DNA of 64,000 nucleotides from Triticum aestivum (Eukaryota > Streptophyta > Magnoliopsida > Poales > Poaceae), in the NCBI RefSeq assembly GCF_018294505.1, contig NC_057814.1, forward strand, positions 291,640,604 to 291,704,603. Reading direction: 5' to 3'. Numbering within the stretch: position 1 is the stretch's first letter; the number at the start of each line of letters is the position of its first letter. Below, in pieces: positions 21,852 through 33,320 of the stretch. The notes beneath the pieces were generated by a model. It was given only the letters and a program-made list of their open reading frames with translations. It was not told where the DNA came from and did not search any database. The position numbers were made by a program, and so were the translations under genes.

Positions 21852-22972
21852 TGTCGGGGGAAACGACACCAATGGAATCACTGGGATCCCTTCTACAGTT
21901 GGCGGGCGCGGGGTTGTGCAAAGAGCAGGTCTGGCGGTCAGCACAAGGATCGTTTACCCAGGTTCGGGCCGCGAAGATGCGTAATACCCTAGTCCTGCTT
22001 TGGTGTATGTATTTGACTGTTCTTGAGCTCTTGAGCTCGCTATGGTGCGTGTGTTGCCCAAAAGATCTGAATCCTCCTCTTGGACGCCTCGGGCCTCCTT
22101 TTATAGACAAAAAGGGGTTGCCACAGTGGCACACAGGAGGTGGAAAGGTGTACAGTGCGCAAGCTTATCGCTTGTCATTACGGGACAAGACACATTAAAT
22201 GCGCTCCCTTAGGTGTCCCTTTGCTTTATTAGGGATGGCAACGAGGCCTGTCCCGTCCGTCGCCGCTCCGCCTCGCTCCGACGCGCATCCAGGCCAATGA
22301 CGTGTCCAGCACCATGTAGGCTGGCAGGCTGCTGAGATGGCGTGGTGGTAGGGTCTTCACGAAGATCTGCATGCCACCATGTAGGTGCTTGCTGAGCTGG
22401 CCTGGGAGTTGCACGCCGCCACGCAGGTGCCTGCCCAGCTGGTTGGGCTGGCAGCTATATGGGAACGGCGGTGGAGCCTTGGCGAACGCGTGCCTGGCTA
22501 CGGCCCCCGTAGGTGTCCTCGGCAAGGGTCTTGCCGTGGTACCGTGGTCGTCCCCGGCAAGGGTCTTGCTGGGGGGTCTCATGGATTTCCTTGGCTAGGA
22601 TCCCGCCGAGGATCGTTATCTTCTGGTCCTCATCTGTTCTTGTGTGTTTATGATCTTGACAAAGATCTGCATGCCACCGCAGAGGTGCCTCCCGAGCCTT
22701 GGCCCCAGTGTGGTTGATGGTGTTGGAACCCTCGGGCTCAAGGGTGGCTCGCTCTGTTGGCGTCGGGCAAGTTGCCTCTGCAAGGGTCTTGCCGGGGGAG
22801 TCCACCTCGCCCTCTTGCTCTTCTTGGTCTCTGGTCTTGGTGTTGCTCTGGTTGTCTTGTGCCTCCGGCTTCCCTTCTTTGCCCTACTTAGTGTGGCCGT
22901 GGGCGCGGCTCTGACTGCCCGTGCACAAGTAAAAGGGGTCAAAAGGAGTGCCCCTACTTTTGTACACTGACA
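21852..22972 (-). repeat. 3' LTR (1121 bp)
   Basis: TGTCGGGG...CTGACA as read on the plus strand. The minus-strand TATA box (TATAAAAGG) is at 22097-22105. It is 77 bp shorter than its partner, the differences falling in GGCAAGGGTCTTGCC repeat blocks. Confidence 0.92.
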
Positions 22973-22992
22973 GGAGCCCCCGGGCCTGGGCC
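22973..22992 (-). other. polypurine tract
   Basis: On the minus strand GGCCCAGGCCCGGGGGCTCC directly precedes the 3' LTR, fixing the element's orientation. Confidence 0.75.
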
Positions 22993-23494
22993 ACACATAA
23001 GCGCAACACGTTGTTGGGCCGGGCCCAGAACGGTGTGCGGGCAGGCGAGGCAGGATTTTACCGCGGTAACTCCTTCGCTCGCTCGCGCTTCCCCACGACC
23101 CGCGTTGAATGCGCGTCGTGGAGGGTCGTGTGTGACGTGGGGGGCATGCGTCGGGCGGTTCCCGCACGCATGCGTCACGTCGCAGTAAAGAGGTGGCTCA
23201 CGCCTTCCCCATAAAAAGAGCAAAACGCAGAGGCACGGCTAATTTACTGAGTGGACTCGGGTCGCGGTCTTCAAGGCGTCCGCGCCCCATGATCACGGGG
23301 TGGGGAACGGTCGCCTCACCCATCCCCTTGATTTCTGCTTGCCCGCCACGTGTCCCCCATGCCCCCAAGGTAGCAGGCGGTGGAGGTGGGAAACCAGGCC
23401 GCCGCTGATTGGAGCAGCGGGTCAGTCTCGATTCCCTGCGCCCCTGATGGCCGGATTGGTTGAGTGGGGCGGCCGAGCCCCGACCCCGCCCCTT
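22993..23494 (+). other. region upstream of the antisense ORF
   Basis: GC-rich, with a second TATA-like CATAAAAAG at about 23210. It probably holds the promoter of the plus-strand B3-like ORF. No coding region recognised. Confidence 0.35.
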
Positions 23495-23500
23495 TATAAG
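23495..23500 (+). promoter_or_regulatory. TATA box of the antisense B3-like ORF
   Basis: CCCCTTTATAAGAAGG, 81 bp upstream of the ATG at 23576 and on the strand opposite to gag-pol. Spacing and sequence fit a plant core promoter. Confidence 0.5.
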
Positions 23501-23575
23501 AAGGGGGAGGGGACGGCACCCCACATCCTTTCATCATCCATCTCCTCCCACTTCGATTCCTTTCTTTCATCTGCC

Positions 23576-24228
23576 ATGGCGAGAGGGCGCGCCGGCCCTT
23601 CGACGGTGGCGGCGAGGGTCTCTGCTCGACAGCGCGTCCCTCCTTCCCAAGAGCTTGCAGCGACGGAGCCGGCCATGAGAGGAAGGGGAGGGGGCGAGGC
23701 CGAGGTCACCGCAGCGCTCGGGGAAGAGGGGGACGGGGCGGCGCACCGGCCTTGCCTCCGCTAGCGATGCCTCCCCCAATGGATGGCCACATCGGGGACC
23801 AGCCCCGCGAGTTCTTCCTCAGGCTGCGCCGGCCACCGCGTCGTCGACTTCATCTCCCTACTCCATTCGCTCGGGAGATGGAGCTCGGCCCACCACAGAT
23901 CCTTAGGTTGCATATGAGGGGCTGCGGGAACGGCGGTACACGGGTTGACGTCGACTTCCCTGCTCCTCATGTCATGTACCTTCATCGCGGATGGAAGACT
24001 TTTGCTCGTGTCCACAGCCTGACGGCGGGGCTCGTTCTCTACTTCAAGTTAATCGAGGACGGCCTGCTCTCCGTCAAGGTCTTCAGGGACCTTGGAACTC
24101 GCCTGAAGTGCTGCATGGAGAGCTCCTCCGATGATGAAGACTCCTCCTCAAGCGAGAGTGACGAGGAGGACAGCGACAGCGACGACGAGGGCGTCGAGCG
24201 GGGGCACACCGACCTCGACTCCGACTGA
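23576..24228 (+). pseudogene. antisense accessory ORF with B3-like DNA-binding domain
   Basis: ATG 23576 (context TCTGCCATGGC) opens a 62-residue N-terminus that ends at TAG 23762. The main domain is in another frame (about 23720-24228), so one frameshift separates them. The second part reads EFFLRLRR, RLHLPTPFAREM, ILRLHMRGCG, RVDVDFPAPHVMYLHRGWKTFARVH, LTAGLVLYFKLIEDGLLSVKVF, the order of strands and the RGWK.FA..H signature of plant B3 domains. A very acidic tail rich in Ser/Asp/Glu follows. B3 domains bind DNA and are nuclear, so a transcriptional role is conceivable but is inference. It lies between integrase and the 3' LTR on the opposite strand, where Tat elements are known to carry antisense ORFs. 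Confidence 0.65.
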
Positions 24229-25314
24229 CCGCGTCGCCCCTCCCTCGGCCACGCGCCCTGCCGAGGGCCTTCCTCGTCAAGCTCTCCATCGGCACGTTTC
24301 CCATTGCCTCCTTGGGCGGCTGGTGTAGGGGGGCCGGAGAAGACGAAGAAGGCGGGTGGCAGGCCGTCAAGTCGGAGTACGCAGGCACCGACGCCTTCAT
24401 CGCGTATTGTCGGCCCGCTGCCTCATCTTCTGCTTCTCGTATCTCACCTAGGCGTTCTTATTGCCCTCCTGCCATCTCGTTCCACCTTCTGAGGAGAGGG
24501 ACAAGAAAGGGATTACGGGCATCTTATCTCTTTTTAGTTTGTAAGCCTGCGGGCATTTGTTGAATTTGAAACTTGTAATTCCCTTGCTCGTGTTTTTCAT
24601 TCCGTATGAACTGTACCTATATGGGATGTTTTTAATGAAAAAGGGGGCTTGCCGGGTTCTTTGTGCGTGAGCGAGGCCTATGCCAAGGAGTGAATCCTTG
24701 TTATTTTTAAGATAAACATTGTCGCCCGGCAACAGGCCTTGCCGTCCCCTTACTTCATTCGACCATTCTCACGCTCTTGGCGGAGGCAGGGCGAAGTAGA
24801 GTTAGGCCTTCGTTTGTTTCCTTGTCACCGCGACTACGACCAAGTTCTGACCCAGGGAACAGTCCTTGGGTACAGGAAAAGGGGAGCACGGTGGCCTAGG
24901 AATAAAATGAGGTTTCATACGTCCAATTCCATACGGAAATGCACAACAGGGGACAAAGAACTTATCTGAATCTGCAGCCCCCGGCAACCTTGGCTTGCCG
25001 GGGCCGGAGCGCCGGCTTGTTCTCTTTCTTCCAAATAGCTCAGCAGAAATGTCCACGTACCCTATGAACAAAAGAGGACGGAAAGGAACAAAGAGACGCA
25101 CACTCAATCTATATGCTAGGGGTTAGTCGCCGCTAAGCACTATCAACCCTAACCGAGGGAGAGACTTAACCTATCATGCATGCTAAAACTTAGGGCGCCA
25201 GCGCTTCATTTATTTATGCTCAGGGTCTACGCTTGGCTTTGTACGGAGGGTTACATGCCTTGCCGGCAAGGCTTGTACAAAAGGTGGTTTGCCGGGGGGG
25301 CCGGCAACCGCGCC
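24229..25314. other. spacer between antisense ORF and pol
   Basis: Presumed 3' UTR of the plus-strand transcript (Thr/Pro-coding debris, then AT-rich 24480-24720 with AATGAA-type motifs) and the 3' end of the gag-pol transcript on the minus strand. Short CCTTGCCGGCAAGG palindromes occur near 25257-25270. No further gene. Confidence 0.4.
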
Positions 25315-28030
25315 TTATGGGTAAAACTTGCGAAGATGTTCAATGTTCCAGGAGTTGCTCACTGGAATAGCATCTTCGGTCTCCAGGCGGACTGCACCCG
25401 GCCTGGTGACTCGTATTACCCGATAAGGGCCTTCCCACTTCGGCGTCAACTTGTTGGAATTCTTGGCCGATTGAACGCGCCGAAGAACAAGGTCGCCTTC
25501 CTCAAAGCTCCGGGCATGAACCTTGCAGCTATGATAGCGGCGCAAGTCTTGCTGGTAGCGCGCTGCTCTCACAGCCGCCCAAAGACGATCTTCCTCAAGG
25601 AGCGTCGCGTCATCTTGCCCCAATGGCTCTTGCTCAAGCTCGTCATAAGCAAGCACTCGAGGTGACCCGTATGTGAGTTCCGTGGGGAGAACTGCTTCTG
25701 CCCCGTATACCAGGGCAAAGGGTGTCTGGCCGGTGGCTCGATTCGGCGTCATTCTGATTGACCAAAGAACCATCGGAAACTCATCAATCCAGCGCCTTCC
25801 GCTCTTGTGCAGCCTGTCAAAAGTCTTTGACCTCAGGCCTCGCAGTACTTCAACATTTGCCCTCTCTGCTTGGCCGTTGCTCCGTGGGTGCGCCACGGAA
25901 GCGAAACGGACCTTGCTGCCGAGGTCTTGGGTGTATTGCATGAAGGTGTGGCTTGTGAACTGCATGTCGTTGTTGGTGATGACTCTGTTTGGCACACCAA
26001 AACGGCAGACTAGCCCGTTGAAGAACTTGATGGCCGACTGCGCTGTCACTTTCCTCGTTGCTTCCACCTCCGGCCACTTTGTGAACTTGTCGATTGCAAC
26101 GTACAAGTACTCAAAGCCCCCGACGGCGCGGGGGAAAGGGCCCAGTATGTCGAGCCCCCAGACCGAGAATGGCCAGGAGAGAGGAATTGTTTGAAGGGCT
26201 TGAGCTGGTTGATGAAGCTTCTTTGAATGGAACTGACACGCTTCACACTTGGTTACTAGTGCCGTTGCATCCTGGAAGGCAGTGGGCCAGAAGAAACCTT
26301 GCCGGAATGCCTTGCCGGCAAGGGCCCTTGACCCTATGTGCGAACCACATATGCCTCCGTGTATCTCTGCCAGTTCCAGTCCTTCCTCCTGGGGGATGCA
26401 CTTCAATTTCACACCGTTCGGTCTTTTTCTGTACAGGACGTCGTCGACGAACTGATACATGGCAGACCGACGGGCTACTTTCTCCGCTTCTTCCTGCTCC
26501 CTAGGGAGTTCCCCTGTTTGGAGGAACCGGACGGTATGCTGTGCCCACGCTGGAGCCTGGGGCTGGACGGCAAGGACTAAAGGCATTTCCTCTGCCATGG
26601 GAGCGGCTGCCTCGACGACCAGGGCTTGACGCCCTGCCGGAGTCGGTTGCCCCATGGCAGGCTCAGTGCCCATGGCAACATCTTTGTCGGTGGCTCCTGG
26701 GAGCTCGGTGGTGAAGTACTTGCCGGGGACTAATTTCCTTCGCTTGTTCTGCTCTGTTGAGGGTTCAACGGATGGTTGAGTTAACCGAAGCACAAAGGTA
26801 CCTCGTTCCATAGGTAGCTTGAGGGCAGCGCGCTTTGACTGGTAATCGGCGATGTCGTTCTCCACTCGGGGAACATGCTCCGCCTGTATACCGTCAAAAC
26901 GCTCCTCCAGCTTCCTCACCTCATCCACGTAGGCCTCCATCAACGGGCTTTGATATTCTTTGTTGACTTGCTTGACGACAAGCTGCGAATCACCCTTGAC
27001 GATGAGCTTCTTGATCCCGAGGTCTGCCGCGATCCTGAGACCGGCAAGCAACCCCTCGTATTCAGCTGTGTTGTTCGTTGACAAATCCCTGGGAAAGTGC
27101 ATTTGGATTACATACTTGAGGTGCTCTCCGGTGGGTGCAATAAGCAGCACACCAGCACCGGCGCCTTGCAACGAGAAAGCCCCGTCAAAGTACATAATCC
27201 AGTTGCGACTTGCTTCCTTGCCGAGGAGAGTGGTCTCCTGGATCTCTTCGTCGGGCGTTGGGGTCCATTCCATGATGAACTCCGCCAAGACTCTGCTCTG
27301 GATTGTCGAAGTACTCTCAAACTTCAGACCAAAGCTCAACAATTCCAACGCCCATTCCACAATCCTCCCGGTTGCGTCTGGGTTATGCCATATCCGTTGC
27401 AACGGGAGGCGGGTGACGACGGTGATTTTGTGGGCTTGGAAGTAATGACGCAGCTTCCTCGAGGCCATAAGGACGCCGAAGAGCAATTTCTGCACACCGG
27501 AGTACCTTGACCTAGCCCCCTGCAAGAGGGAGCTGACAAAGTAAACCGGGTGTTGCATCACCTTCTTCTTCTGCACCACTTCATTTGGTTGCACGGGCCC
27601 CGTCCCGATGGCGTCAGACTCTGCCGGGGGCCTTGCCTTGCCGGCACCAGGCCCTGCCAGGGGGAGCTCTGGCTCGTCATCCGCCAGTCCTACCGTTGCC
27701 ACTACCTCTTCATCGACCTCCCTCTGTGCCACTAGCGCGGCGCTGACCACTTGATTCGTTGCCGCTAGATACAGCAGCAATGGCTCTTGTCGCTTAGGCG
27801 CAACTAGTATCGGTATAGAGGAGAGGTATTTCTTCAAATCCTGCAGCGCTGCTTCGGCCTCTAGGGTCCATTCCATTGGTCCCGCCTTTTTCAAGATTTC
27901 GAAAAAGGGAAGGGCACGCTCGGCAGACTTGGAGATGAATCTGCTCATGGCGGCAACGCAGCCAGTGAGCTGACGCACATCCTTGATCCGCTTGGGTGCC
28001 TCAATCTGCTCAATAGCCTTGTCTTGTCTG
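25315..28030 (-). pseudogene. pol: pol: RNase H, archaeal-type RNase H and integrase
   Basis: An open minus-strand frame from about 28030 to the stop at 25315. It gives the RT connection/RNase H region (KKAGPMEWT, then LLLYLAATNQVVSAALV and LRHYFQAHKITVVT). Next is a second RNase H of archaeal type (MYFDGAFSLQGAGAGVLL, NNTAEYEGLLAGLRIA, VKGDSQLVVKQV). Integrase follows: CEACQ of the zinc finger, GLDILGPFP (first Asp), SNGQAERANVEV (Glu), and a C-terminus with KWEGPYRVIRV. The second catalytic position reads VITNND where TDNG is expected, so the Asp is replaced by Asn and the integrase should be inactive. This is the best-preserved coding frame in the window. Confidence 0.9.
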
Positions 28031-28793
28031 GGTTTGCCTCGATCGCACGCTGTGACACAAAGAACCCGAGAAGTTTGCCGGACGGAACACTGAAGACACA
28101 CTTCTCAGGGTTCAACTTGAGGTTGATCTTGCGCAGATTTGCAAACGTCTCTTCTAAATCTTGTATGAGTGTTGCCCTGTCCTTGGTTTTGACCACTATG
28201 TCATCCATATAAGCTTCCATATTTTTATGTAGCTGGGGCTCAAAACAAATTTGGACTGCTCTGGCAAACGTTGAGCCAGCACTCTTCAACCCGAAAGGCA
28301 TCCGTAAAAAGCAATACGTGCCACATGGGGTGATGAACGCTGTCTTCTCTTCGTCTTCTCTCGTCATAAAGATCTGGTGGTATCCTGAGTAGGCGTCAAG
28401 GAATGATAACAAGTCACACCCGGCCGTGGAGTCAACAATCTGGTCAATGCGCGGCAACGGGAAAGGGTCCTTTGGACAGGCCTTATTGATATCCGTGTAA
28501 TAAATACACAGCCTCCACTTTCCATTCGCCTTGCGCACCACCACCGGATTGGCCAACCACGTCGGATGGAGTACTCCTCTCACCAAACCTGCCGCTTCCA
28601 ACTTCCTGATCTCCTCTATGATGAACTCTTGCCGTTCTAGAGCCTGCTTCCTGACCTTCTGCTTGACGGGCTGCGCATGAGGGCAGACATCAAGATGGTG
28701 CTCAATCACCTCCCTGGGAACACCGGGGATGTCAGATGCTTTCCATGCAAACACATCGACATTCGCCCACAGGAAAGTGACGAGCGCGCCTTC
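27945..28793 (-). pseudogene. pol: reverse transcriptase
   Basis: Minus-strand frame with the RT palm: EAAGLVRGVLHPTWLANPVVV, NGKWRLCIYYTDINKACPKD, LLSFLDAYSGYHQI, RMPFGLKSAGSTF and the catalytic YMDDIVVK. It is in the same frame as the protease segment upstream but separated from it by TAG 28794-28796. A frameshift near 28020 is needed to enter the downstream RNase H frame, so the two open stretches overlap on paper. Confidence 0.9.
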
Positions 28794-29656
28794 CTATTTG
28801 CTGTCGAGGGTGGAGCTTATGGTGAAAGCCCCTCCCGTGCCATCCTCCTTGACGGACACCCTCTTGGTCTCTGGTGGTGCAGCTCTGGATTTCTTGCTCT
28901 TGGAGGTGGAGCTCTCTGGCACGTCCTCGACGGGAGCACTACACTCTGAAGAGGCGCACTTACCGGAGTGGGTGCGAGAGGTCTTACCGGTCTTCTTCCT
29001 CCCCGGGGCTTCAGCAGCAGGAGCAAGTGCATTGGCGGCTGTTGCTGCAACTGCTTCCCGGTAGAGTTGATTAGCGCAGATCAGCGCGTCCTTCTCGTCG
29101 AAGGGGACGGTGATGATGGTCATCGGCCCAGGCATCTTCAGCGTGTTGTAGGCGTAATGCGACGCCGCCATGAACTTGGCTAGTGTCGGGCGGCCAAGGA
29201 TCCCGTTGTAGGGCAAGGGGACCTCGGCTACATCAAAGACAATCCTCTCCGTCCTGTAGTTCAACTCGCCTCCAAACGTTACAGGCAGCATGACCTTACC
29301 CTTGGCTGACTCCTTTCCGGGTTGACCCCTTGAAACGTGCCCGTCTCCTCGAGGTCTTCATCAGGAATCTGCAGCCTTTTGATCACAACGGGCGAGATCA
29401 AGTTCAGACCGGCCCCACCGTCAACTAGCATCTTGGTCACCTTGAGGTTGCGTATCGTCGGTGAAACCAACAACGGCAAACACCCGACCGCAGTTGTGCG
29501 ATCAGGGTGGTCCTTGGTGTCAAAGATGATAGGCGTGCTGGACCACTTCAGTGGCTTCTGAGCGTCGAATGATGGCTCCGCTGCGGTGATCCCACGCGCC
29601 CACTGCTTGAGCTGGCAGTGAGAAGTATGCAACGAGGTGCCACCTTTGACGCACAT
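28794..29656 (-). pseudogene. PR: aspartic protease region
   Basis: The minus strand shows MLVDGGAGLNLISPVV (catalytic Asp) in one frame (29279-29656). After a frameshift near 29290-29310 it gives LPVTFGGELNYRTERIVFDV and YNGILGRPTLAKF, the closing half of a Ty3/gypsy protease. A Lys/Ser/Pro-rich linker ends at TAG 28794-28796, with the RT continuing in the same frame. Confidence 0.85.
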
Positions 29657-29699
29657 GGCCTCCGTAGCTTTCTGGAACTCATGCTCGCCGGACTCGTCG

Positions 29700-31685
29700 T
29701 CCTCGTCATGATCATCGTCTTCCTGCTTCTTGTCGCCGCCCCGAGCGGGCTCTCTTGCTGATCATCCTTGCCGCGGCGACCTCCTTGGCCGCCACGCTTC
29801 TTGCCAGACCCCTCGGCACCATCCTGGCCCTTCTCCTTGTCCCGCCTCTCATACTCAGCTTTTTGCTTCTCAGCAAGCAGCTCGACTTGCCGGCAGTTCT
29901 GGAGGTCGTGGCCCTTGGTGCGGTGGATCTTGCAATATTGCTTGTCGCAGCCTCCTGGCTTGTCGGTAGCCGCCACGGCCCGGAAAGCAGTGCACCCGGC
30001 AATTTCCTTGCCGGGGTCCTCTGCCTTGGCCTTCTTGGCAGCGCCGATGTCCTCGGATCCCTCGACGGCAAGCACGGTCTTGCCTTTGCGCTTCCTGTTG
30101 CGGCGCCGGCCCTTCTTCGTCGGGGTGGCTGTGTCCTCGCCGGGGTACTTCCTCCCCTCTTCAGCTCGAGCGCACCTATCGGCCATAACATAGAGTTCGG
30201 CCACATCTTTGACCTTGTTCATCACCAGCTCTTCACGCATCTTGCGGTTGCACACATTCTAATGAAATGCGGTGATCACTGCGGCGGGATGAACATCCGG
30301 GATGTTGTACTGCACCCGGCTGAACCTCTGTATGTACTTGCGCAGGGTTTCACCTTCCTTCTGGGGGATGATATGCAAATCACTTGCCTGGCCATGAGCT
30401 TGGTGGCCTCCGGTGAAGGCGCCAATGAACTCATGGCACAAATCCGACCAAGAAGAAATGGAATCCGCCGGCAAGTGCATCAACCATGACATAACATTGG
30501 GTTTAAGTGCCAATGGGAAGTAAATGGCAAGCACCTTACCGTCGCGGGCTCCGGCAGCTTGCATCGCGATGGTGTAGATGCTGAGGAACTCTGACGGGTG
30601 GGTCTTGCTGTTGTACTTCTCACCAACGTCGGGCTTGAACGTGCGGTGGGAGAGCCACTGGAACTATCGCAGCTCACGGGTAAAAGCTGGGCAACCCACC
30701 TTGTAGGGTAGGCCGCCAGAGCCTCCCGGTGCTGGGTGGTCCATAGTGGGCCCCGCCTGCCTATCTGATTGGTGGCGTGCGTCACGACGACGCTCGATGG
30801 TGGTTCGAGCGTATTCATGGGCTCGCTCCTGAAGAACTTTGCGCTGATCACGGTGGGTCCGTGGGTCGGACGATGTTATGGAGATGTTATCACAAGCGTC
30901 ATCATGAAGGACCGGCACCCGCTGCGACGGACGTGGGGGAGGAGAGTGCACCGTAGCCGCAGCACCTCTGGTCCTTCCACCACTTGCATGCGGTGGCTCG
31001 ACGGAGTGCCGGCCTGAGGGCCTCGCTGGTTGCGGCTCATCTTTGTTGGCAACGCCAATGAGGCTCCAGATGGTGGCTCTCCACTCGTCGAACTTCTCCG
31101 CAGCAGGAGGAAAGTCGAGGAGCAACTGCACGCGCGCCAAAGCTTCAGCCGACGTGGGTGGCGGCGAAAGCTGCGTGGGCCGTGACGCGCTCCGACTTCC
31201 AACCACGTTAGAAGGAGCTCTATCACGGCCTGGCGGCTGTGTGCCATTTTCGCCAGTGTCTCGGCGTGCATGCTGGCCTTCTACGTCCCGCAAATGAAGC
31301 GCAGGACTCTTCCCCCGGCGGCGCCCAGGGTCACCAGCGTGGTGACGCTGCTCATCGCACACAACCTGGGAGGAGCGCGTCGTGGGCGCTGGTGTAGGCG
31401 TCTTGGAAGTCGCCGTGCCGCCCGCATGTGGCACGACGCTGCTCCTGGAGAGCCCCGCGCCGCCTGCGGGGGCCCGGCTCTGTCTTTGGATTTGGCGGCA
31501 TGCGGCCCGTTGTCTCGTGCACGAACGACGCCGCTCGCCCGGCTTTGACTGCCAGAGCAATGCGGGTGTTTGCAGGCCGCGCCTCGACTTCCTCCGCGAC
31601 CGCCATGCCACTCGCCCGCACTGGTGTGGGCCCGTTCGGCCCCCGACGAACCGATCGCCGTGATCGTCTTCTTCTTGGGAGCCAT
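29700..31685 (-). pseudogene. gag: gag
   Basis: An ATG at 31683-31685, just after the PBS, opens an Arg/Ala-rich leader (MAPKKKTITAIGSSG). After a frameshift the main frame runs through the capsid domain: GKVLAIYFPLALK, LPADSISSWSDLCHEFIGAF, GETLRKYIQRFSRV, then a zinc knuckle (CDKQYCKIHRTKGHDLQNC) and a Lys/Glu-rich tail. TAG codons at 30664-30666 and 30259-30261 interrupt the otherwise continuous frame, both at positions where related gag proteins have Gln. A frameshift near 29740 leads to the protease. Confidence 0.85.
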
Positions 31686-31737
31686 GGCGATGAAGAACTG
31701 CTAGGCTAACTGCTAGACCGGATTTTCACAACTGCGC

Positions 31738-31755
31738 CCCCTACCTAGCGCGCCA
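31738..31755 (-). other. primer-binding site
   Basis: TGGCGCGCTAGGTAGGGG on the minus strand, four bases after the 5' LTR. It differs at one base from the PBS of the element at 43387. Confidence 0.75.
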
Positions 31756-31759
31756 AAGA

Positions 31760-32957
31760 TGTCGGGGGAAACGACACCTATGGAATCACTGGGATCCCTT
31801 CTACGGTTGGCGGGCGCGGAGTTGTGCAAAGAGCGGGTCTGGCGGTTAGCACAAGGATCGTTTACCCAGGTTCGGGCCGCGAAGATGCGTAATACCCTAG
31901 TCCTGCTTTGGTGTATGTGTTTGAGTGTTCTTGAGCTCTTGAGCTAGCTACGGTGCGTGTGTTGCCCAAAAGATCCGAATCCTCCTCCTGGACGCCTCGG
32001 GCCTCCTTTTATAGACAAAAAGGGGTTGCCACAATGGCACACAGGAGGTGGAAAGGTGTACAGTGCGCAAGCTTATCGCTTGTCATTATGGGACAAGACG
32101 CATTAAATGCGCTCCCTTAGGTGTCCCATTGCTTTATTGGGGATGGCAACGAGGCCCGTCCTATCTGTCGCTGCTCCGCCTCGCTCCGACGCGCGTCTAG
32201 GCCAACGACACGTGCAGCGCCATGTAGGCTGGCAGGCTGCTGAGATGGCGTGGTGGTAGGGTCTTCACGAAGATCTGCATGCCACCACATAGGTGCTTGC
32301 TGAGCTGGCCTGGGAGTTGCACGCCGCCACGCAGGTGCCTGCCCAGCTGGTTGGGTTGGCAGCTATATGGGAACGGCGGTGGAGCCTTGGCGAACGCGGG
32401 CCTGGCTACGGCCCCCGGAGGTGTCCTTGGAAAGGGCCTTGCCGGGGCCCCGGCAAGGGTCTTGCCGGGGACGAAGGGTCTTGCCGTGGTACCGTGGTCG
32501 TCCCCGGCAAGGGTCTTGCCGGGGGGTCTCGTGGATTTCCTCGGCTAGGATCCCGCCGAGGATCGTTGTCTTCTAATCCTCATCTGTTCTTGTGTGTTTA
32601 TGATCTTGACAAAGATCTGCATGCCACCGCAGAGGTGCCTCCCGAGCCTTGGCCCCAGTGTGATTGATGGTGTTGGAACCCTCGGGCTCAAGGGTGACTC
32701 GCTCTGCTGGCGTCGGGCAAGTTGCCTCGGCAAGGATCTTACTGGTGCAGCGGAGGCCGCCCCGGCAAAGGTCTTGCCGGTGGAGTCCACCTCGCCCTCT
32801 TGCTCTTCTTGGTCTCTGGTCTTGGCGTTGCTCTGGTTGTCTTGTGCCTCCGGCTTCCCTCCTTTGCCCTACTTAGTGTGGCCGTGGGCACGGCTCTGAC
32901 TGCCCGTGCACAAGTAAAAGGGGTCAAAAGGAGTTCCCCTACTTTTGTACACCGACA
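31760..32957 (-). repeat. 5' LTR (1198 bp)
   Basis: Partner of 21852-22972. Two extra blocks near 32425-32470 and 32738-32770 made of GGCAAGG / CCTTGCC palindromic units account for the length difference. Minus-strand TATA box TATAAAAGG at 32005-32013. Confidence 0.92.
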
Positions 32958-32962
32958 CGGGT
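32958..32962. repeat. target-site duplication, right (CGGGT)
   Basis: Mate of 21847-21851. Confidence 0.95.
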
Positions 32963-33320
32963 TGGAAATGGCCCAATGGAATAATGGGCCATTAATGGGT
33001 ATAAAGCGGTACAATGTTCATTACAGGCCAGTTTCACCATGGGCCATTAATGGGCCAAGAGTTACAAAGGGCCTCATATGGGCCGAAAGACGTCATGGGC
33101 CATACATGGGCCGAAAGTTACAACAGGCTGGAATCATATTGGACGGCCCAGATGAAGCTACTGGGCTTAATTCGGATAGGACGTAATGGGCCATGAGTTA
33201 GCGGGCCATAAATGGGCTATATACGAATAGGTCGTTAACAGGCTTTCCGTGGGCCAGCCCGCTACCTTTTGACCAAGTCAAACGGGTCGGCCTTTTCACC
33301 GGAATGGGCCTCTATTGGGT

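Larger units (their letters stand above)
21852..32957 (-). mobile_element. Tat-lineage Ty3/gypsy element, complete, with antisense ORF
   Basis: An 11.1-kb insertion with a perfect 5-bp duplication. Coding order on the minus strand is PBS (31738-31755), gag, protease, RT, RNase H, a second archaeal-type RNase H, and integrase ending at 25315. Then come 2.3 kb to the 3' LTR containing a plus-strand ORF with its own TATA box. The dual RNase H and the position of the extra ORF are hallmarks of the Tat lineage. Nonsense codons and frameshifts in gag, protease and RT make it non-functional, although a 928-codon pol frame is still open. Confidence 0.93.

Noticed and set aside
22229..23214. Several 70-180 codon frames in the LTR at 21852 and just beyond
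   Set aside because: The same frames recur in the partner LTR at 32160-33000 with indels; they are by-products of GC-rich LTR sequence.
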